DNA of 41,000 nt from Flavobacteriaceae bacterium (GCA_024643385.1 JAHEMZ010000020.1:1912-42911), one strand, 5' to 3'; shown: positions 24,805 through 34,023, counted from the stretch's first letter. A program made the numbers and translations. The notes: generated by a model not told the origin, from the sequence alone.

Positions 24805-26157
24805 ATGAACGGTACAAAAAAAGTGGCATTTTATACTTTAGGGTGTAAACTTAACTTCAGTGAAACTTCGACCATTGCGAGAAGTTTTACGGAAGAGGGT
24901 TTTCATCGTGTTGATTTTTCAGAAAAAGCAGAGATATATGTCATTAATACCTGCAGTGTTACCGAAAATGCGGACAAGCGATTTAAGACGATCGTTAAAC
25001 GAGCCTTGAATGTCAATCCTGAGGCATTTGTAATTGCAGTGGGGTGTTACGCCCAGTTAAAACCCCATGAACTGGCTGCGGTGGATGGGGTAGATCTAGT
25101 TTTAGGCGCTACGGAAAAATTTAAGGTGACAAGCTATTTAAACGACCTGCTCAACAATGTTAATGATACAACAACATCCGGAGCTGTTATACATAGTTGC
25201 GAGATTGAAGAAGCAGATTTTTATGTAGGATCCTATTCCATAGGTGATCGTACCAGAGCTTTTCTAAAAGTGCAGGATGGTTGTGATTATAAATGCACTT
25301 ATTGTACAATCCCTTTAGCCAGAGGGATCTCCCGATCAGACACCTTGGAGAATGTGTTGCAAAATGCGGAAGAGATCTCACAGAAAGGAATCAAGGAGAT
25401 CGTGTTAACAGGAGTGAACATTGGAGATTATGGAAAGGGCGAATTTGGAAATAAAAGTCACGAACACACTTTTTTCGAATTGTGTAAAGCCTTGGATAAG
25501 GTCGATGGGATAGAGCGTTTGCGGATCTCTTCCATCGAGCCCAATCTATTAAAAGATGAAACCATCGATTTTGTTGCCCAATCCAGGACTTTTGTACCAC
25601 ATTTTCATATTCCGTTACAGAGTGGTAGCAATGATCTACTGAAATTAATGCGTCGCCGGTATTTAAGAGAATTGTATCTAGACCGTGTACATCATATTCG
25701 ACGGGTAATGCCGGATGCTTGTATTGGTGTAGATGTGATCGTGGGGTTTCCGGGAGAAACGGAAGCACATTTTTTGGAAACCTATCATTTTTTAAATGAA
25801 TTGGACATCTCCTACCTGCATGTTTTTACCTATTCTGAAAGAGAAAATACAGCGGCTGCTTCCATGAAAGGAGTAGTGCCTCTAAAAGTGCGAAACAAAC
25901 GAAGTAAGATGCTTCGGGGACTGTCGGCTAAAAAAAGAAGAGCCTTCTATGAAAATCAGGTAGGAACCATAAGAACCGTTTTATTCGAGGGAGAGAATAA
26001 AGAGGGGTATATTCATGGTTTTACTGAAAATTATATAAAGGTAAAAGCTCCGTGGAATCCAGCTTTGGTAAATACGATTCAAAAAGTACATCTTACCTCG
26101 ATCGACGAGGATGGTTTGGTACGATTTGAATATGTAAGTAATCCGGCTTTTGCCTAG
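24805..26157 (+). CDS. mtaB: tRNA (t6A37-C2) methylthiotransferase
   Basis: 450 residues. A radical-SAM enzyme converting t6A37 to ms2t6A37 in ANN-decoding tRNAs. The N-terminal UPF0004 domain has cysteines in FYTLGCKLN, INTCSVTE and VGCYAQ for the second cluster. The radical-SAM motif CxxxCxxC is DGCDYKCTYC at about residues 160-167. LTGVNIGDYG and HFHIPLQSGSN are family signatures, and a C-terminal TRAM-like domain follows. LGCKLN rather than LGCxxN with a long insertion separates MtaB from MiaB. Its stop overlaps the stop of the convergent GNAT gene. Confidence 0.96.
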   Translation: MNGTKKVAFYTLGCKLNFSETSTIARSFTEEGFHRVDFSEKAEIYVINTCSVTENADKRFKTIVKRALNVNPEAFVIAVGCYAQLKPHELAAVDGVDLVLGATEKFKVTSYLNDLLNNVNDTTTSGAVIHSCEIEEADFYVGSYSIGDRTRAFLKVQDGCDYKCTYCTIPLARGISRSDTLENVLQNAEEISQKGIKEIVLTGVNIGDYGKGEFGNKSHEHTFFELCKALDKVDGIERLRISSIEPNLLKDETIDFVAQSRTFVPHFHIPLQSGSNDLLKLMRRRYLRELYLDRVHHIRRVMPDACIGVDVIVGFPGETEAHFLETYHFLNELDISYLHVFTYSERENTAAASMKGVVPLKVRNKRSKMLRGLSAKKRRAFYENQVGTIRTVLFEGENKEGYIHGFTENYIKVKAPWNPALVNTIQKVHLTSIDEDGLVRFEYVSNPAFA

Positions 26158-26453
26158 ATATTGATACCTACCGGTAATAGATCTTTGTAGATCTTTCGAT
26201 TCTTTCTGAGGAAACCGGCAATTTCAGGACTAGTGGGGACAAGGCTGATCCCTCTTTTTCTAACTTCTTCAAATACAGCTTTAATGAAAATATCCCTAAA
26301 ACCCTGATCTTCCATATCTTCAGGCATATCTAATTTTGTTAGGAATATCTTTCGGTCCTGCAGTGCGTATTCGATACGAGCCATGTTGTCTCCAACTTCC
26401 AGTTCAAATTGTCGCAAAAATTCGTTATCTGTTATTTCAACATCTTCAATCAT
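26154..26453 (-). CDS. Small GNAT-like N-acetyltransferase (YjdJ/Acetyltransf_CG type)
   Basis: 99 residues from the ATG at 26453 (MIEDVEITDNEFLRQFELE); a TTG three codons upstream was rejected. It has the compact fold of the CG-type acetyltransferases: ARIEYALQDRKIFLTKLDMP forms the central strands, followed by GFRDIFIKAVFEEVRKRG and the C-terminal LVPTSPEIAGFLRKN. The typical acetyl-CoA loop is degenerate. The acceptor is unknown. It overlaps mtaB tail to tail by four bases (CTAG). Confidence 0.75.
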   Translation of the reverse strand: MIEDVEITDNEFLRQFELEVGDNMARIEYALQDRKIFLTKLDMPEDMEDQGFRDIFIKAVFEEVRKRGISLVPTSPEIAGFLRKNRKIYKDLLPVGINI

Positions 26454-26470
26454 AGGGAGCAAATTTTAAA

Positions 26471-27187
26471 TTAATTCATGGGCACTTCTATCAGCAACAA
26501 TCGGGTTCCTTTGGAAACTGAAATGGGTACTTCCTGAGTATCCCATATACCAATGGCGTCTCGAGTTGCAAGAGTCTCATTGTCAACAGTAGCATTTCCT
26601 TCTATAATCATAAGGTATATGCCGTTATTTGGCTGTTTCAACGTATAGATCGTTTCGGTATTCTCTGTAAATTCGCCTAAATTGAAGTATGCCTGTTGAT
26701 GAATCCATAGTTCATCTTGGGTGGCTTCACTAAAAGGTTTTACCACAGTGCTTATTTTATTCGGTGTTAATAAATCAGCAATTCTTTTTTGATCGTATCT
26801 GGGGGTCACATTCTGGGCTTCCGGAAAGATCCAAATTTGAAATAATTTCAAAAAATCGTTCTGACTGGCGTTGACTTCACTGTGTTCCACACCGCTACCT
26901 GCACTCATTACTTGAATTTCACCGGTTGAAACAACACCTTCATTTCCCATGGAATCTTTATGACGAACTCCACCAAACTGGGGAATGGTGACTATTTCCA
27001 TATTTTGATGAGGATGTTTTCCAAATCCCATGGCCGGAGCAATAATGTCATCGTTCAAAACGCGCAACAGTCCAAATTGCAATCGATTGGGATCAAAATA
27101 ATTAGCAAAACTAAAAGAGTAATTGGCCTTTAACCATCCGTAATCAGACTTCCCACGAGTGGCGGAGGGATGTAAAATCTTTTTCAT
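26471..27187 (-). CDS. Pirin family protein
   Basis: 238 residues from the ATG at 27187; an upstream TTG at 27202 was rejected. The bicupin fold carries the metal ligands in GKHPHQNMEIVTIP and in SAGSGVEHSE, matching the His-His-His-Glu iron site of pirins. SFANYFDPNRLQFG is a family signature. Some pirins have quercetinase activity and others are regulators; which applies here cannot be judged. It lies 17 bases upstream of the GNAT gene on the same strand, and they may be co-transcribed. Confidence 0.92.
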   Translation of the reverse strand: MKKILHPSATRGKSDYGWLKANYSFSFANYFDPNRLQFGLLRVLNDDIIAPAMGFGKHPHQNMEIVTIPQFGGVRHKDSMGNEGVVSTGEIQVMSAGSGVEHSEVNASQNDFLKLFQIWIFPEAQNVTPRYDQKRIADLLTPNKISTVVKPFSEATQDELWIHQQAYFNLGEFTENTETIYTLKQPNNGIYLMIIEGNATVDNETLATRDAIGIWDTQEVPISVSKGTRLLLIEVPMN

Positions 27188-27288
27188 AGCTTTAAAACAC
27201 AATCAAAGGATAACATTATATTTACTTAGGTAAAGTTACGAATTTTATAGGTTTCGCGATCAAAAACTCTGTTAAAGCAGAAAATCAT

Positions 27289-27948
27289 ATGTCAAAAGTT
27301 CAGGTATATTTTGTTCCCGGTTTAGCCGCGGGGAAAGAGATTTTCAAGAATATTGTGTTACCTCCCGAGCGATATGATGTTCATGTATTGGAATGGCTTA
27401 TCCCTGAAAAGGAGGAAACCATTGAAAGTTATGCAAAGCGAATGGCCTCCGGAATAACCGAAGAGAATGTGGTTTTAGTCGGGGTTTCATTTGGAGGAGT
27501 GATGGTGCAGGAAATGGTTTCCTTTTTGAAAATATATAAATTGATCATTATTTCCAGCGTGAAAAGCAGGGAGGAGTTACCCACCAGACTTAGATTGGCA
27601 AGTACTACAAAGGCCTATAAATTAGTGCCAACTCGTTTGGCCACATCGGTTGAAGACCTTACTTCGTTTGCGATTGGTCCCCGAAGTAAAAAGAGATTAC
27701 GTCTTTACAATGAGTACCTGTCGGTAAGAGATAAAGCATATTTAGATTGGGCAATAGCTCAAATGGTCAATTGGAACCGAAAAAGCATCGATAAAAATGT
27801 GATTCATATTCACGGCGATCAGGATGCAATATTCCCAATAAAATACATCACAAATGCTCTGGTATTGGAAGGTGGGACTCATGTAATGATTTTAAATAAG
27901 GGGAGTAAAATCTCAAATATGTTAGTAAGTATTATTGAGAATAAGTAG
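27289..27948 (+). CDS. Alpha/beta hydrolase
   Basis: 219 residues, no signal peptide. The nucleophile elbow GVSFGG gives a candidate Ser in G-x-S-x-G near residue 67. HGDQDAIFP supplies an Asp and GGTHVMIL a His, completing a catalytic triad in normal order. The opening VYFVPGLAAGKEIF is the oxyanion-hole strand. Small size and lack of a lid suggest an esterase-like enzyme; the substrate is unknown. The lytic transglycosylase follows 43 bases downstream. Confidence 0.85.
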   Translation: MSKVQVYFVPGLAAGKEIFKNIVLPPERYDVHVLEWLIPEKEETIESYAKRMASGITEENVVLVGVSFGGVMVQEMVSFLKIYKLIIISSVKSREELPTRLRLASTTKAYKLVPTRLATSVEDLTSFAIGPRSKKRLRLYNEYLSVRDKAYLDWAIAQMVNWNRKSIDKNVIHIHGDQDAIFPIKYITNALVLEGGTHVMILNKGSKISNMLVSIIENK

Positions 27949-27991
27949 ACCTACTTTTTTCAATTCTGTATCTTTAGTAAAAATTAATCCT

Positions 27992-28933
27992 ATGAATATG
28001 CTTTCAAAAATTGGCCTCACTGCGATCTTGGCAGGGGTTGCATGGTTGTTTATTTATGCCACTCAGGAGCCAAAAGGCGGCCTCAATTCCTCGGCCGAAC
28101 AGAGTACGGAAAAATTATTGAACGACTATAATGTATATGCTTTGGAAATTCCTGAACAGATGGATTTCGCAGGGGAAGAAGTTCCTTTGAACGATCCGGA
28201 TGTGCGGGAACGAATGGACCGTGAATTATTGGTGAACACCTATTGGCAGTCCAATGCCCTGCTTATCTTTAAAAGGGCAAATAAATACTTTCCCATCATT
28301 GAACCTTTATTGAAAAAATATGGGATTCCGGATGATTTCAAATACCTGGCTATTGCCGAAAGCGCTCTTGAGAATAATAGTTCTCCTGCCGGAGCGGCAG
28401 GATTTTGGCATTTTATGAAAGGGACCGGTCAAGAATACGGTTTGGAAATCAATGAATACGTAGACGAGCGGTATAATCTGGAATTAGCCACAAAGGTAGC
28501 CGCAGACTACTTGAAGGACTCTAGAAATAAATTTGGAAACTGGACTTTGGCCGCCGCAGCGTATAATGCAGGTAACGGAGGAATTAACAAACAATTGACT
28601 CGACAAAAAGTGGATGGTTATTACGATCTTTTACTCAATAGTGAAACTAGCCGCTATGTCTTCCGTATTTTGGCTTTTAAAGAGATATTGAGCAATCCTA
28701 AAAAGTATGGATTTAACTTCCGCGAACAGGACCTTTATAAGACCATTCCCACTTATACAGTGAAAGTGGATACGTCAGTTACTAATTTTGCCGACTTTGC
28801 TCAAAAATTTGGTATCAATTATAAAATATTGAAATTGCACAATCCATGGTTGCGGGAATCGTATCTTAAAAATGCTTCCGGAAAGGAGTATTTTATTGAA
28901 ATACCTGAAAAGGGATATTATAATATCCCATGA
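27992..28933 (+). CDS. Lytic transglycosylase (MltD-like, SLT domain with LysM-like tail)
   Basis: 313 residues from the ATG at 27992; a longer frame would start inside the hydrolase gene. A membrane anchor or signal occupies residues 1-25 (LTAILAGVAWLFIYA). In the SLT domain, IAESALENNSSPAGAAGFWH carries the catalytic Glu at about 121, and LAAAAYNAGNGGINKQL is the second signature. The C-terminal segment TYTVKVDTSVTNFADFAQKF resembles a LysM peptidoglycan-binding module. It cleaves peptidoglycan glycan strands in the periplasm. It overlaps the TSUP gene by four bases (ATGA). Confidence 0.9.
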   Translation: MNMLSKIGLTAILAGVAWLFIYATQEPKGGLNSSAEQSTEKLLNDYNVYALEIPEQMDFAGEEVPLNDPDVRERMDRELLVNTYWQSNALLIFKRANKYFPIIEPLLKKYGIPDDFKYLAIAESALENNSSPAGAAGFWHFMKGTGQEYGLEINEYVDERYNLELATKVAADYLKDSRNKFGNWTLAAAAYNAGNGGINKQLTRQKVDGYYDLLLNSETSRYVFRILAFKEILSNPKKYGFNFREQDLYKTIPTYTVKVDTSVTNFADFAQKFGINYKILKLHNPWLRESYLKNASGKEYFIEIPEKGYYNIP

Positions 28934-29310
28934 AGAAGATGAGTTTAGAAATAGTTCTTATCTTAATTACAATTGGCTTATTGGCCGGTGCATTCAGTGG
29001 ATTTATGGGGGTGGGAGGAGGAGTTGTCATGATTCCTTTACTAATGGTTTTTCTAGGCTATTCTCAGCATCAGGCGCAAGGAATGAGTTTGGCTGTTTTG
29101 GCAGTACCGGTCACATTTTTAGCGGCTTATACCTATCATAAGTCAGGGAATCCAATCGATTGGAAATATGCATTGATCATTGCATCTTGTTTTATAATGG
29201 GGGGCCTGATCGGGTCTAAATTGGCATTAAAAATAGACCAAGTGATATTGAAAAAAATATTTGCGTTGGTACTGCTGATCTCAGCGATAAAGTTGTTCTT
29301 CTCTAAGTAA
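28930..29310 (+). CDS. Half-size TSUP (TauE/SafE) family permease
   Basis: 126 residues with four predicted membrane helices. The N-terminal GAFSGFMGVGGGVVMIPLL is the hallmark TauE/SafE repeat. Full-length members have two such halves (about 250 residues), so this is a single-repeat form that would need to dimerise; such forms are common in Bacteroidota. The transported anion (sulfite, organosulfonate or other) is unknown. The start overlaps the transglycosylase stop, and its own stop abuts the stop of the convergent thioredoxin-like gene. Confidence 0.85.
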   Translation: MKKMSLEIVLILITIGLLAGAFSGFMGVGGGVVMIPLLMVFLGYSQHQAQGMSLAVLAVPVTFLAAYTYHKSGNPIDWKYALIIASCFIMGGLIGSKLALKIDQVILKKIFALVLLISAIKLFFSK

Positions 29311-29985
29311 TTATTTTTCCGGTGTATTGCGGTTCAAGAGAGAAACACCACTGGTATAGGTTTGGTAATGATTATTATAAGAAGTACTGTAATCTTCGCC
29401 ATAAAAGTGAAAGAAGGTCCGTCGGACATCTAGGATTCTTTTGTTTTCATCAATGATAAATGTTGTGGGAAATCCCAGGCTGTGTTTCATGCATCGAATC
29501 ATAAAATCGTTTCTATTTTCTTTTTCATCCACATAAAGCACAATGATTTTGCTACTTAAATTTCGTTTCAATTGTCGAATTTTTTTCTTCGAGCCCCAAA
29601 AGAGCATCACGAAATCGATTTCTTTATAATGCTTATCCACTATATCATTTAAAGCCGGAAGTTCTCCAATACCCGGGGTACACCAAGAGGCATAGGTTAT
29701 GAGATAGATGGGTTTCTCAAAATCATGTAATTCTACTTTTTTTCCTGTGAATTTGCGGACTTTAAAGTTATCTAACGTAGTGCCAGTAACCACATTTTCT
29801 ACGAGTGAATCAAATAAGAATTGAGCGCGTTCTTCATCTTTTCGGATGTAGGCCGTTCTGGATTGAATACGATATTTTCGAATATTCTTTCCAATGGCTT
29901 CGGAAAAAAAAGTATCAGGCTCTCCTGTTTGGGAAAGAATAGGTAGGCAAGAAAATAAAAACAGGGTAAGTAGGAATTTACCCAT
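29311..29985 (-). CDS. TlpA/ResA-like thioredoxin-fold protein with a CTPG active site
   Basis: 224 residues with a signal peptide (FLFSCLPILSQ). The thioredoxin fold shows YASWCTPGIGELPALN at the usual active-site position and GFPTTFIIDENKRI with the cis-proline. The expected CxxC is CTPG: the second cysteine is a glycine, so classical disulfide exchange is unlikely. A one-base change (TGT to GGT) would explain it. The remaining Cys could support mixed-disulfide, peroxidase-like or thiol-binding roles. It is not in an operon with the convergent TSUP gene. Confidence 0.82.
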   Translation of the reverse strand: MGKFLLTLFLFSCLPILSQTGEPDTFFSEAIGKNIRKYRIQSRTAYIRKDEERAQFLFDSLVENVVTGTTLDNFKVRKFTGKKVELHDFEKPIYLITYASWCTPGIGELPALNDIVDKHYKEIDFVMLFWGSKKKIRQLKRNLSSKIIVLYVDEKENRNDFMIRCMKHSLGFPTTFIIDENKRILDVRRTFFHFYGEDYSTSYNNHYQTYTSGVSLLNRNTPEK

Positions 29986-30086
29986 ATTTATTAGATTTGG
30001 TTAGCAAAAATTTTGACCTATTCAGTCAAAAATGAAGCAAAAGGTAATAAAAAAATAGAGGCAATCTATTTATCAACAGCAAATTA

Positions 30087-30653
30087 TCAACGCATTCTGC
30101 CTCCGCGCCCCCCATGACCGAATTGTTGTCTAGGAATTCCTGCCTTTTTCATTTGTTGTTGCATCATTTTGATTTGCTCGGTAAGCATATTGTGCTTATC
30201 CAATTTTTTTGCTTCAGAAAGTAATAGTTCAGCATCTCTTTTTCGATTCTTGGTCATTGCAATACCGGCCAAGTTCAGTTTTACCATCGCCATATCTGCA
30301 CTCATGCTTAGTCCTAATTTTTCAGCCTTACGAAAATATTTTTCGGCTTCGTTCATATTTGTTTGTGAAACCATTAAACCGTTGAGGTAGTTAAAATACC
30401 CTTGTTGTTTAAGCACGAGAGCGCCATCCGGGTTTTTAATTCGATCCAACCATCGTTTGGCTCCCGGAAAATCTTGTTTGCGAAGCCTTAAAAAGGCTAA
30501 TAAGATAAGTTCGTTTTTAAAGTACAAAAACACAAATACAAAGGAAAGCAAGAAATACATGATCCCGTTACCAATATTACCTTCAGCGAATTGCCAAACG
30601 GAAAGCCCAATGATAAGTGCGGTAAGTACTAATTTTATATTTTTATGAAACAT
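30087..30653 (-). CDS. DUF2892/TPR-like membrane protein
   Basis: 188 residues. Two membrane helices lie at about 8-24 and 29-50 (LVLTALIIGLSVWQFAEGN, GIMYFLLSFVFVFLYF). A cytoplasmic tetratricopeptide-like helical region follows (YFNYLNGLMVSQTNMNEAEK, LNLAGIAMTKNRKRDAELLL). The tail is Gly/Arg-rich and ends GGRGGRMR. It probably acts as a membrane-anchored scaffold; no specific function is known. A TAACTTTG box (30709-30702) is a possible -7 element. Confidence 0.7.
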   Translation of the reverse strand: MFHKNIKLVLTALIIGLSVWQFAEGNIGNGIMYFLLSFVFVFLYFKNELILLAFLRLRKQDFPGAKRWLDRIKNPDGALVLKQQGYFNYLNGLMVSQTNMNEAEKYFRKAEKLGLSMSADMAMVKLNLAGIAMTKNRKRDAELLLSEAKKLDKHNMLTEQIKMMQQQMKKAGIPRQQFGHGGRGGRMR

Positions 30654-30701
30654 AAGTAAAATCTTTTATAACAGGTTGTTGGTGTCATTTGAATTAAGTC
30701 G

Positions 30702-30709
30702 CAAAGTTA
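30702..30709 (-). promoter_or_regulatory. Putative -7 box of the DUF2892/TPR gene
   Basis: TAACTTTG on the minus strand, about 50 bases before the ATG at 30653. Only the -7 half is recognisable. Confidence 0.35.
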
Positions 30710-30777
30710 TGAAATACATCCAATTTTTAACCGGAAATAGTAGTTCAGATAATAACAAAAATATTTTCCATAATTGG

Positions 30778-30808
30778 TTTGTCTAAGTAAAAAATCATTG
30801 TATATTTG
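30778..30808 (+). promoter_or_regulatory. Promoter of rpmH
   Basis: TTTG at 30778-30781, a 19-base spacer and TATATTTG at 30801-30808, an exact match to the Bacteroidota housekeeping promoter. The leader to the ATG is about 58 bases. Confidence 0.88.
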
Positions 30809-30871
30809 CACCCGACTTTAAGAAAAGGCCTCTTAAGAGGAACGCATCAGAAGATTTTAATCTAATTTACA

Positions 30872-31030
30872 ATGAAAAGAACATTTCAGCCATCTAAGAG
30901 AAAAAGAAGAAACAAGCACGGATTTAGAGAGCGCATGGCTACTGTAAACGGACGCAAGGTATTAGCTGCCCGTAGAGCAAAAGGCAGAAAGAAACTAAGT
31001 GTATCTTCTGAGTCCCGTCACAAAAAATAA
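30872..31030 (+). CDS. rpmH: 50S ribosomal protein L34
   Basis: 52 residues: [18 protein letters not shown], then [20 protein letters not shown] and [12 protein letters not shown]. It is a small basic protein of the large ribosomal subunit, and the N-terminal MKRTFQPS signature is decisive. It has its own consensus promoter and hairpin terminator. It is followed by carB rather than by rnpA, the common partner in other phyla. Confidence 0.98.
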   Translation: MKRTFQPSKRKRRNKHGFRERMATVNGRKVLAARRAKGRKKLSVSSESRHKK

Positions 31031-31050
31031 TGATGATAAATCAAAAATAT

Positions 31051-31084
31051 AAAAGGTGTTGTTTATAAACAGCACCTTTTTTTT
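31051..31084 (+). terminator. Intrinsic terminator of rpmH
   Basis: GGTGTTGTTTA/TAAACAGCACC, with one G-T wobble pair, flanked by A4 and followed by a T8 run. It separates rpmH from carB, though some read-through is possible. Confidence 0.85.
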
Positions 31085-31133
31085 ATACCCTTTCGAATCG
31101 TAATTTTATAACTTTAAATAAAGTATCCGAAAA

Positions 31134-33986
31134 ATGCCAAAAAACAAAGACATAAAATCTATCCTAATTATTGGTTCAGGTCCTATTATTATTGGACAAG
31201 CGTGTGAATTTGATTACTCCGGGTCACAGGCATTACGCTCGCTTCGCGAGGATGGAATTGAAACTATTCTGATCAATTCTAACCCGGCTACTATTATGAC
31301 CGACCCCTCTATGGCGGATCATATTTATTTGTTGCCCCTTACAACAAAGTCCATCGTTAAAGTTTTAAAAGAACACCCACAAATTGATGCGGTGCTTCCT
31401 ACGATGGGTGGACAAACAGCCCTAAACCTTTGTATAGAGGCGGATGAAAAAGGAATTTGGAAAGATTTTGGAGTAAAACTCATTGGTGTGGATATTAACG
31501 CCATTAATATTACGGAAGATAGGGAACAATTTAGAAAGTTGATGGAGCAAATTGGTGTTGGAATGGCACCTCAGGCCACTGCAAATTCCTACCTGAAAGG
31601 GAAGGAGATTGCTCAGGAGTTTGGTTTTCCTTTGGTGATTAGGGCCTCTTATACACTGGGTGGTGCAGGTGCTTCCATTGTGCACAAACCGGAAGATTTT
31701 GATGAGTTATTAAAACGTGGATTAGAGATTTCTCCCATTCATGAGGTAATGATCGATAAAGCGATGATGGGATGGAAAGAGTATGAATTGGAATTATTGC
31801 GCGATCGAAACGATAATGTGGTTATTATTTGTACCATTGAAAACATGGATCCCATGGGGATTCATACCGGAGATTCTATCACAGTGGCCCCGGCAATGAC
31901 TTTGAGTGATGTTACTTTTCAGCGGATGAGGGATATGGCCATCTTAATGATGCGCAGTATTGGTGATTTTGCAGGAGGATGTAACGTGCAGTTTGCGGTA
32001 AGCCCGGATGATAAAGAAGATATTATTGCCATAGAAATTAATCCCAGAGTATCTCGCTCTTCTGCACTCGCGTCTAAGGCAACAGGATATCCCATCGCAA
32101 AAATTGCTGCGAAGTTGGCAATAGGGTATCATTTGGATGAATTGGGCAACCAGATCACCAAATCCACTTCAGCGTTATTTGAACCTACTTTAGATTATGT
32201 AATCGTTAAGATTCCACGCTGGAACTTTGATAAATTTGAGGGCGCTGATCGTACCTTGGGACTACAAATGAAGGCAGTAGGAGAAGTAATGGGGATAGGC
32301 CGATCTTTTCAAGAGGCCCTTCACAAGGCGACTCAGTCCTTGGAAATAAAACGCAACGGATTAGGTGCCGACGGAAAGAGTTATACGAATTACGAGCAAA
32401 TTATTGAGAAATTGACCAATGCAAGCTGGGACCGAGTGTTCGTAATCTATGATGCCATTCAAATGGGAATTCCTTTAAGTCGTATTCATGAGATCACAAG
32501 AATTGATATGTGGTACTTGCGTCAATATGAGGAACTTTATCTACTTGAAAAGGAGATCTCCAAATACTCTTTAGAGACATTACCAAGGGAACTACTTTTA
32601 GAAGCAAAACAAAAAGGATATGGGGATCGCCAGATCGCACATATGTTGAAATGCCTTGAAAGTGAAGTGTATAAGAAGCGTGAGGTTATGAATATCCAAC
32701 GGGTCTATAAGTTAGTGGATACTTGTGCTGCCGAGTTTCGTGCAGAAACACCGTATTATTATTCCACTTTTGAGAATGAAATGGTACCTGCCAATGGAAA
32801 AGCCTATTCCGAAAATGACAGCATAGTTACCGATAAAAAAAAGGTCATTGTTTTGGGTTCCGGTCCAAACCGGATCGGACAAGGAATAGAGTTTGACTAC
32901 TGCTGTGTTCATGGGGTATTGGCTGCAGCCGAATGTGGTTATGAAACGATCATGATCAACTGTAATCCGGAAACGGTCTCTACCGATTTCGATGTGGCTG
33001 ATAAATTGTACTTCGAACCGGTTTTCTGGGAACATATTTACGATATTATACGGCATGAAAAGCCGGAAGGAGTGATCGTTCAGCTGGGTGGACAAACCGC
33101 CTTGAAATTGGCAGAAAAGTTAGATCGCTACGGAATCAAGATCATGGGAACCAGTTTTAAATCGCTTGACTTAGCTGAAGACCGTGGTAGTTTCTCGAAT
33201 ATCTTAAAAGATAATGATATTCCCTACCCTGAATTCGGAACAGCCGAAACCACGGAAGAAGCTTTGGCCTTAGCCGATGTTCTGGACTTTCCATTATTAA
33301 TTAGACCTTCCTACGTTTTGGGAGGACAAGGGATGAAGATCGTGATCAATAAGCGTGAATTGGAAGAACATGTGGTTGATCTACTTAGGAAAATACCTAA
33401 TAACAAACTATTATTGGATCATTACCTGGATGGAGCTATCGAAGCCGAAGCGGATGCGATCTGCGATGGAGAAAATGTGTATATTATCGGAATTATGGAG
33501 CATATAGAACCTTGTGGGGTGCATTCCGGCGATAGCAATGCGACCTTACCTCCTTTCAACTTAGGCGATCTGATCATTCAACAAATTAAAGATCACACCA
33601 AAAAAATTGCCTTAGCCTTAAATACGGTAGGGCTTATCAATATTCAATTTGCCATAAAAGACGACAACGTATACATCATCGAGGCCAATCCGAGAGCATC
33701 ACGAACGGTACCATTTATCGCAAAGGCTTATGGAGAACCTTATGTGAATTATGCCACCAAGGTCATGCTCGGCGCGAATAAATTGTCCGATTTTAATTTC
33801 AATCCGCACTTAGAAGGATATGCCATTAAACAGCCGGTCTTTAGTTTTAATAAGTTCCCTAACGTTGATAAAAAGTTGGGACCTGAAATGAAAAGTACGG
33901 GGGAAAGCATCTTATTTATCGACAGTTTAAAAGACGATGAATTCTACGAAATCTATTCCAGGCGCAAGATGTACTTGAACAAATAA
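31134..33986 (+). CDS. carB: Carbamoyl-phosphate synthase large subunit, lacking the C-terminal MGS domain
   Basis: 950 residues. Makes carbamoyl phosphate for pyrimidines and arginine together with the CarA glutaminase. The two homologous ATP-grasp halves are evident: the first opens ILIIGSGPIIIGQACEFDYS and the second VIVLGSGPNRIGQGIEFDYC. They carry paired signatures such as GGQTALNL and GGQTALKL, and EINPRVSRSSALASKATG and EANPRASRTVPFIAKAYG. CarB is usually about 1,070 residues. Here the chain ends shortly after LGPEMKSTGE, so the allosteric domain that binds UMP or ornithine elsewhere is absent. A hairpin terminator directly after the stop argues against a frameshift. I recall this length as usual in Flavobacteriaceae. 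Confidence 0.96.
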   Translation: MPKNKDIKSILIIGSGPIIIGQACEFDYSGSQALRSLREDGIETILINSNPATIMTDPSMADHIYLLPLTTKSIVKVLKEHPQIDAVLPTMGGQTALNLCIEADEKGIWKDFGVKLIGVDINAINITEDREQFRKLMEQIGVGMAPQATANSYLKGKEIAQEFGFPLVIRASYTLGGAGASIVHKPEDFDELLKRGLEISPIHEVMIDKAMMGWKEYELELLRDRNDNVVIICTIENMDPMGIHTGDSITVAPAMTLSDVTFQRMRDMAILMMRSIGDFAGGCNVQFAVSPDDKEDIIAIEINPRVSRSSALASKATGYPIAKIAAKLAIGYHLDELGNQITKSTSALFEPTLDYVIVKIPRWNFDKFEGADRTLGLQMKAVGEVMGIGRSFQEALHKATQSLEIKRNGLGADGKSYTNYEQIIEKLTNASWDRVFVIYDAIQMGIPLSRIHEITRIDMWYLRQYEELYLLEKEISKYSLETLPRELLLEAKQKGYGDRQIAHMLKCLESEVYKKREVMNIQRVYKLVDTCAAEFRAETPYYYSTFENEMVPANGKAYSENDSIVTDKKKVIVLGSGPNRIGQGIEFDYCCVHGVLAAAECGYETIMINCNPETVSTDFDVADKLYFEPVFWEHIYDIIRHEKPEGVIVQLGGQTALKLAEKLDRYGIKIMGTSFKSLDLAEDRGSFSNILKDNDIPYPEFGTAETTEEALALADVLDFPLLIRPSYVLGGQGMKIVINKRELEEHVVDLLRKIPNNKLLLDHYLDGAIEAEADAICDGENVYIIGIMEHIEPCGVHSGDSNATLPPFNLGDLIIQQIKDHTKKIALALNTVGLINIQFAIKDDNVYIIEANPRASRTVPFIAKAYGEPYVNYATKVMLGANKLSDFNFNPHLEGYAIKQPVFSFNKFPNVDKKLGPEMKSTGESILFIDSLKDDEFYEIYSRRKMYLNK

Positions 33987-33993
33987 TTAAAAG

Positions 33994-34021
33994 AAAATCC
34001 TCAGAATCTGAGGATTTTTTT
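33994..34021 (+). terminator. Intrinsic terminator of carB
   Basis: AAAATCCTCAG-AAT-CTGAGGATTTT followed by T3, starting eight bases after the stop codon. Confidence 0.9.
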
Positions 34022-34023
34022 AT

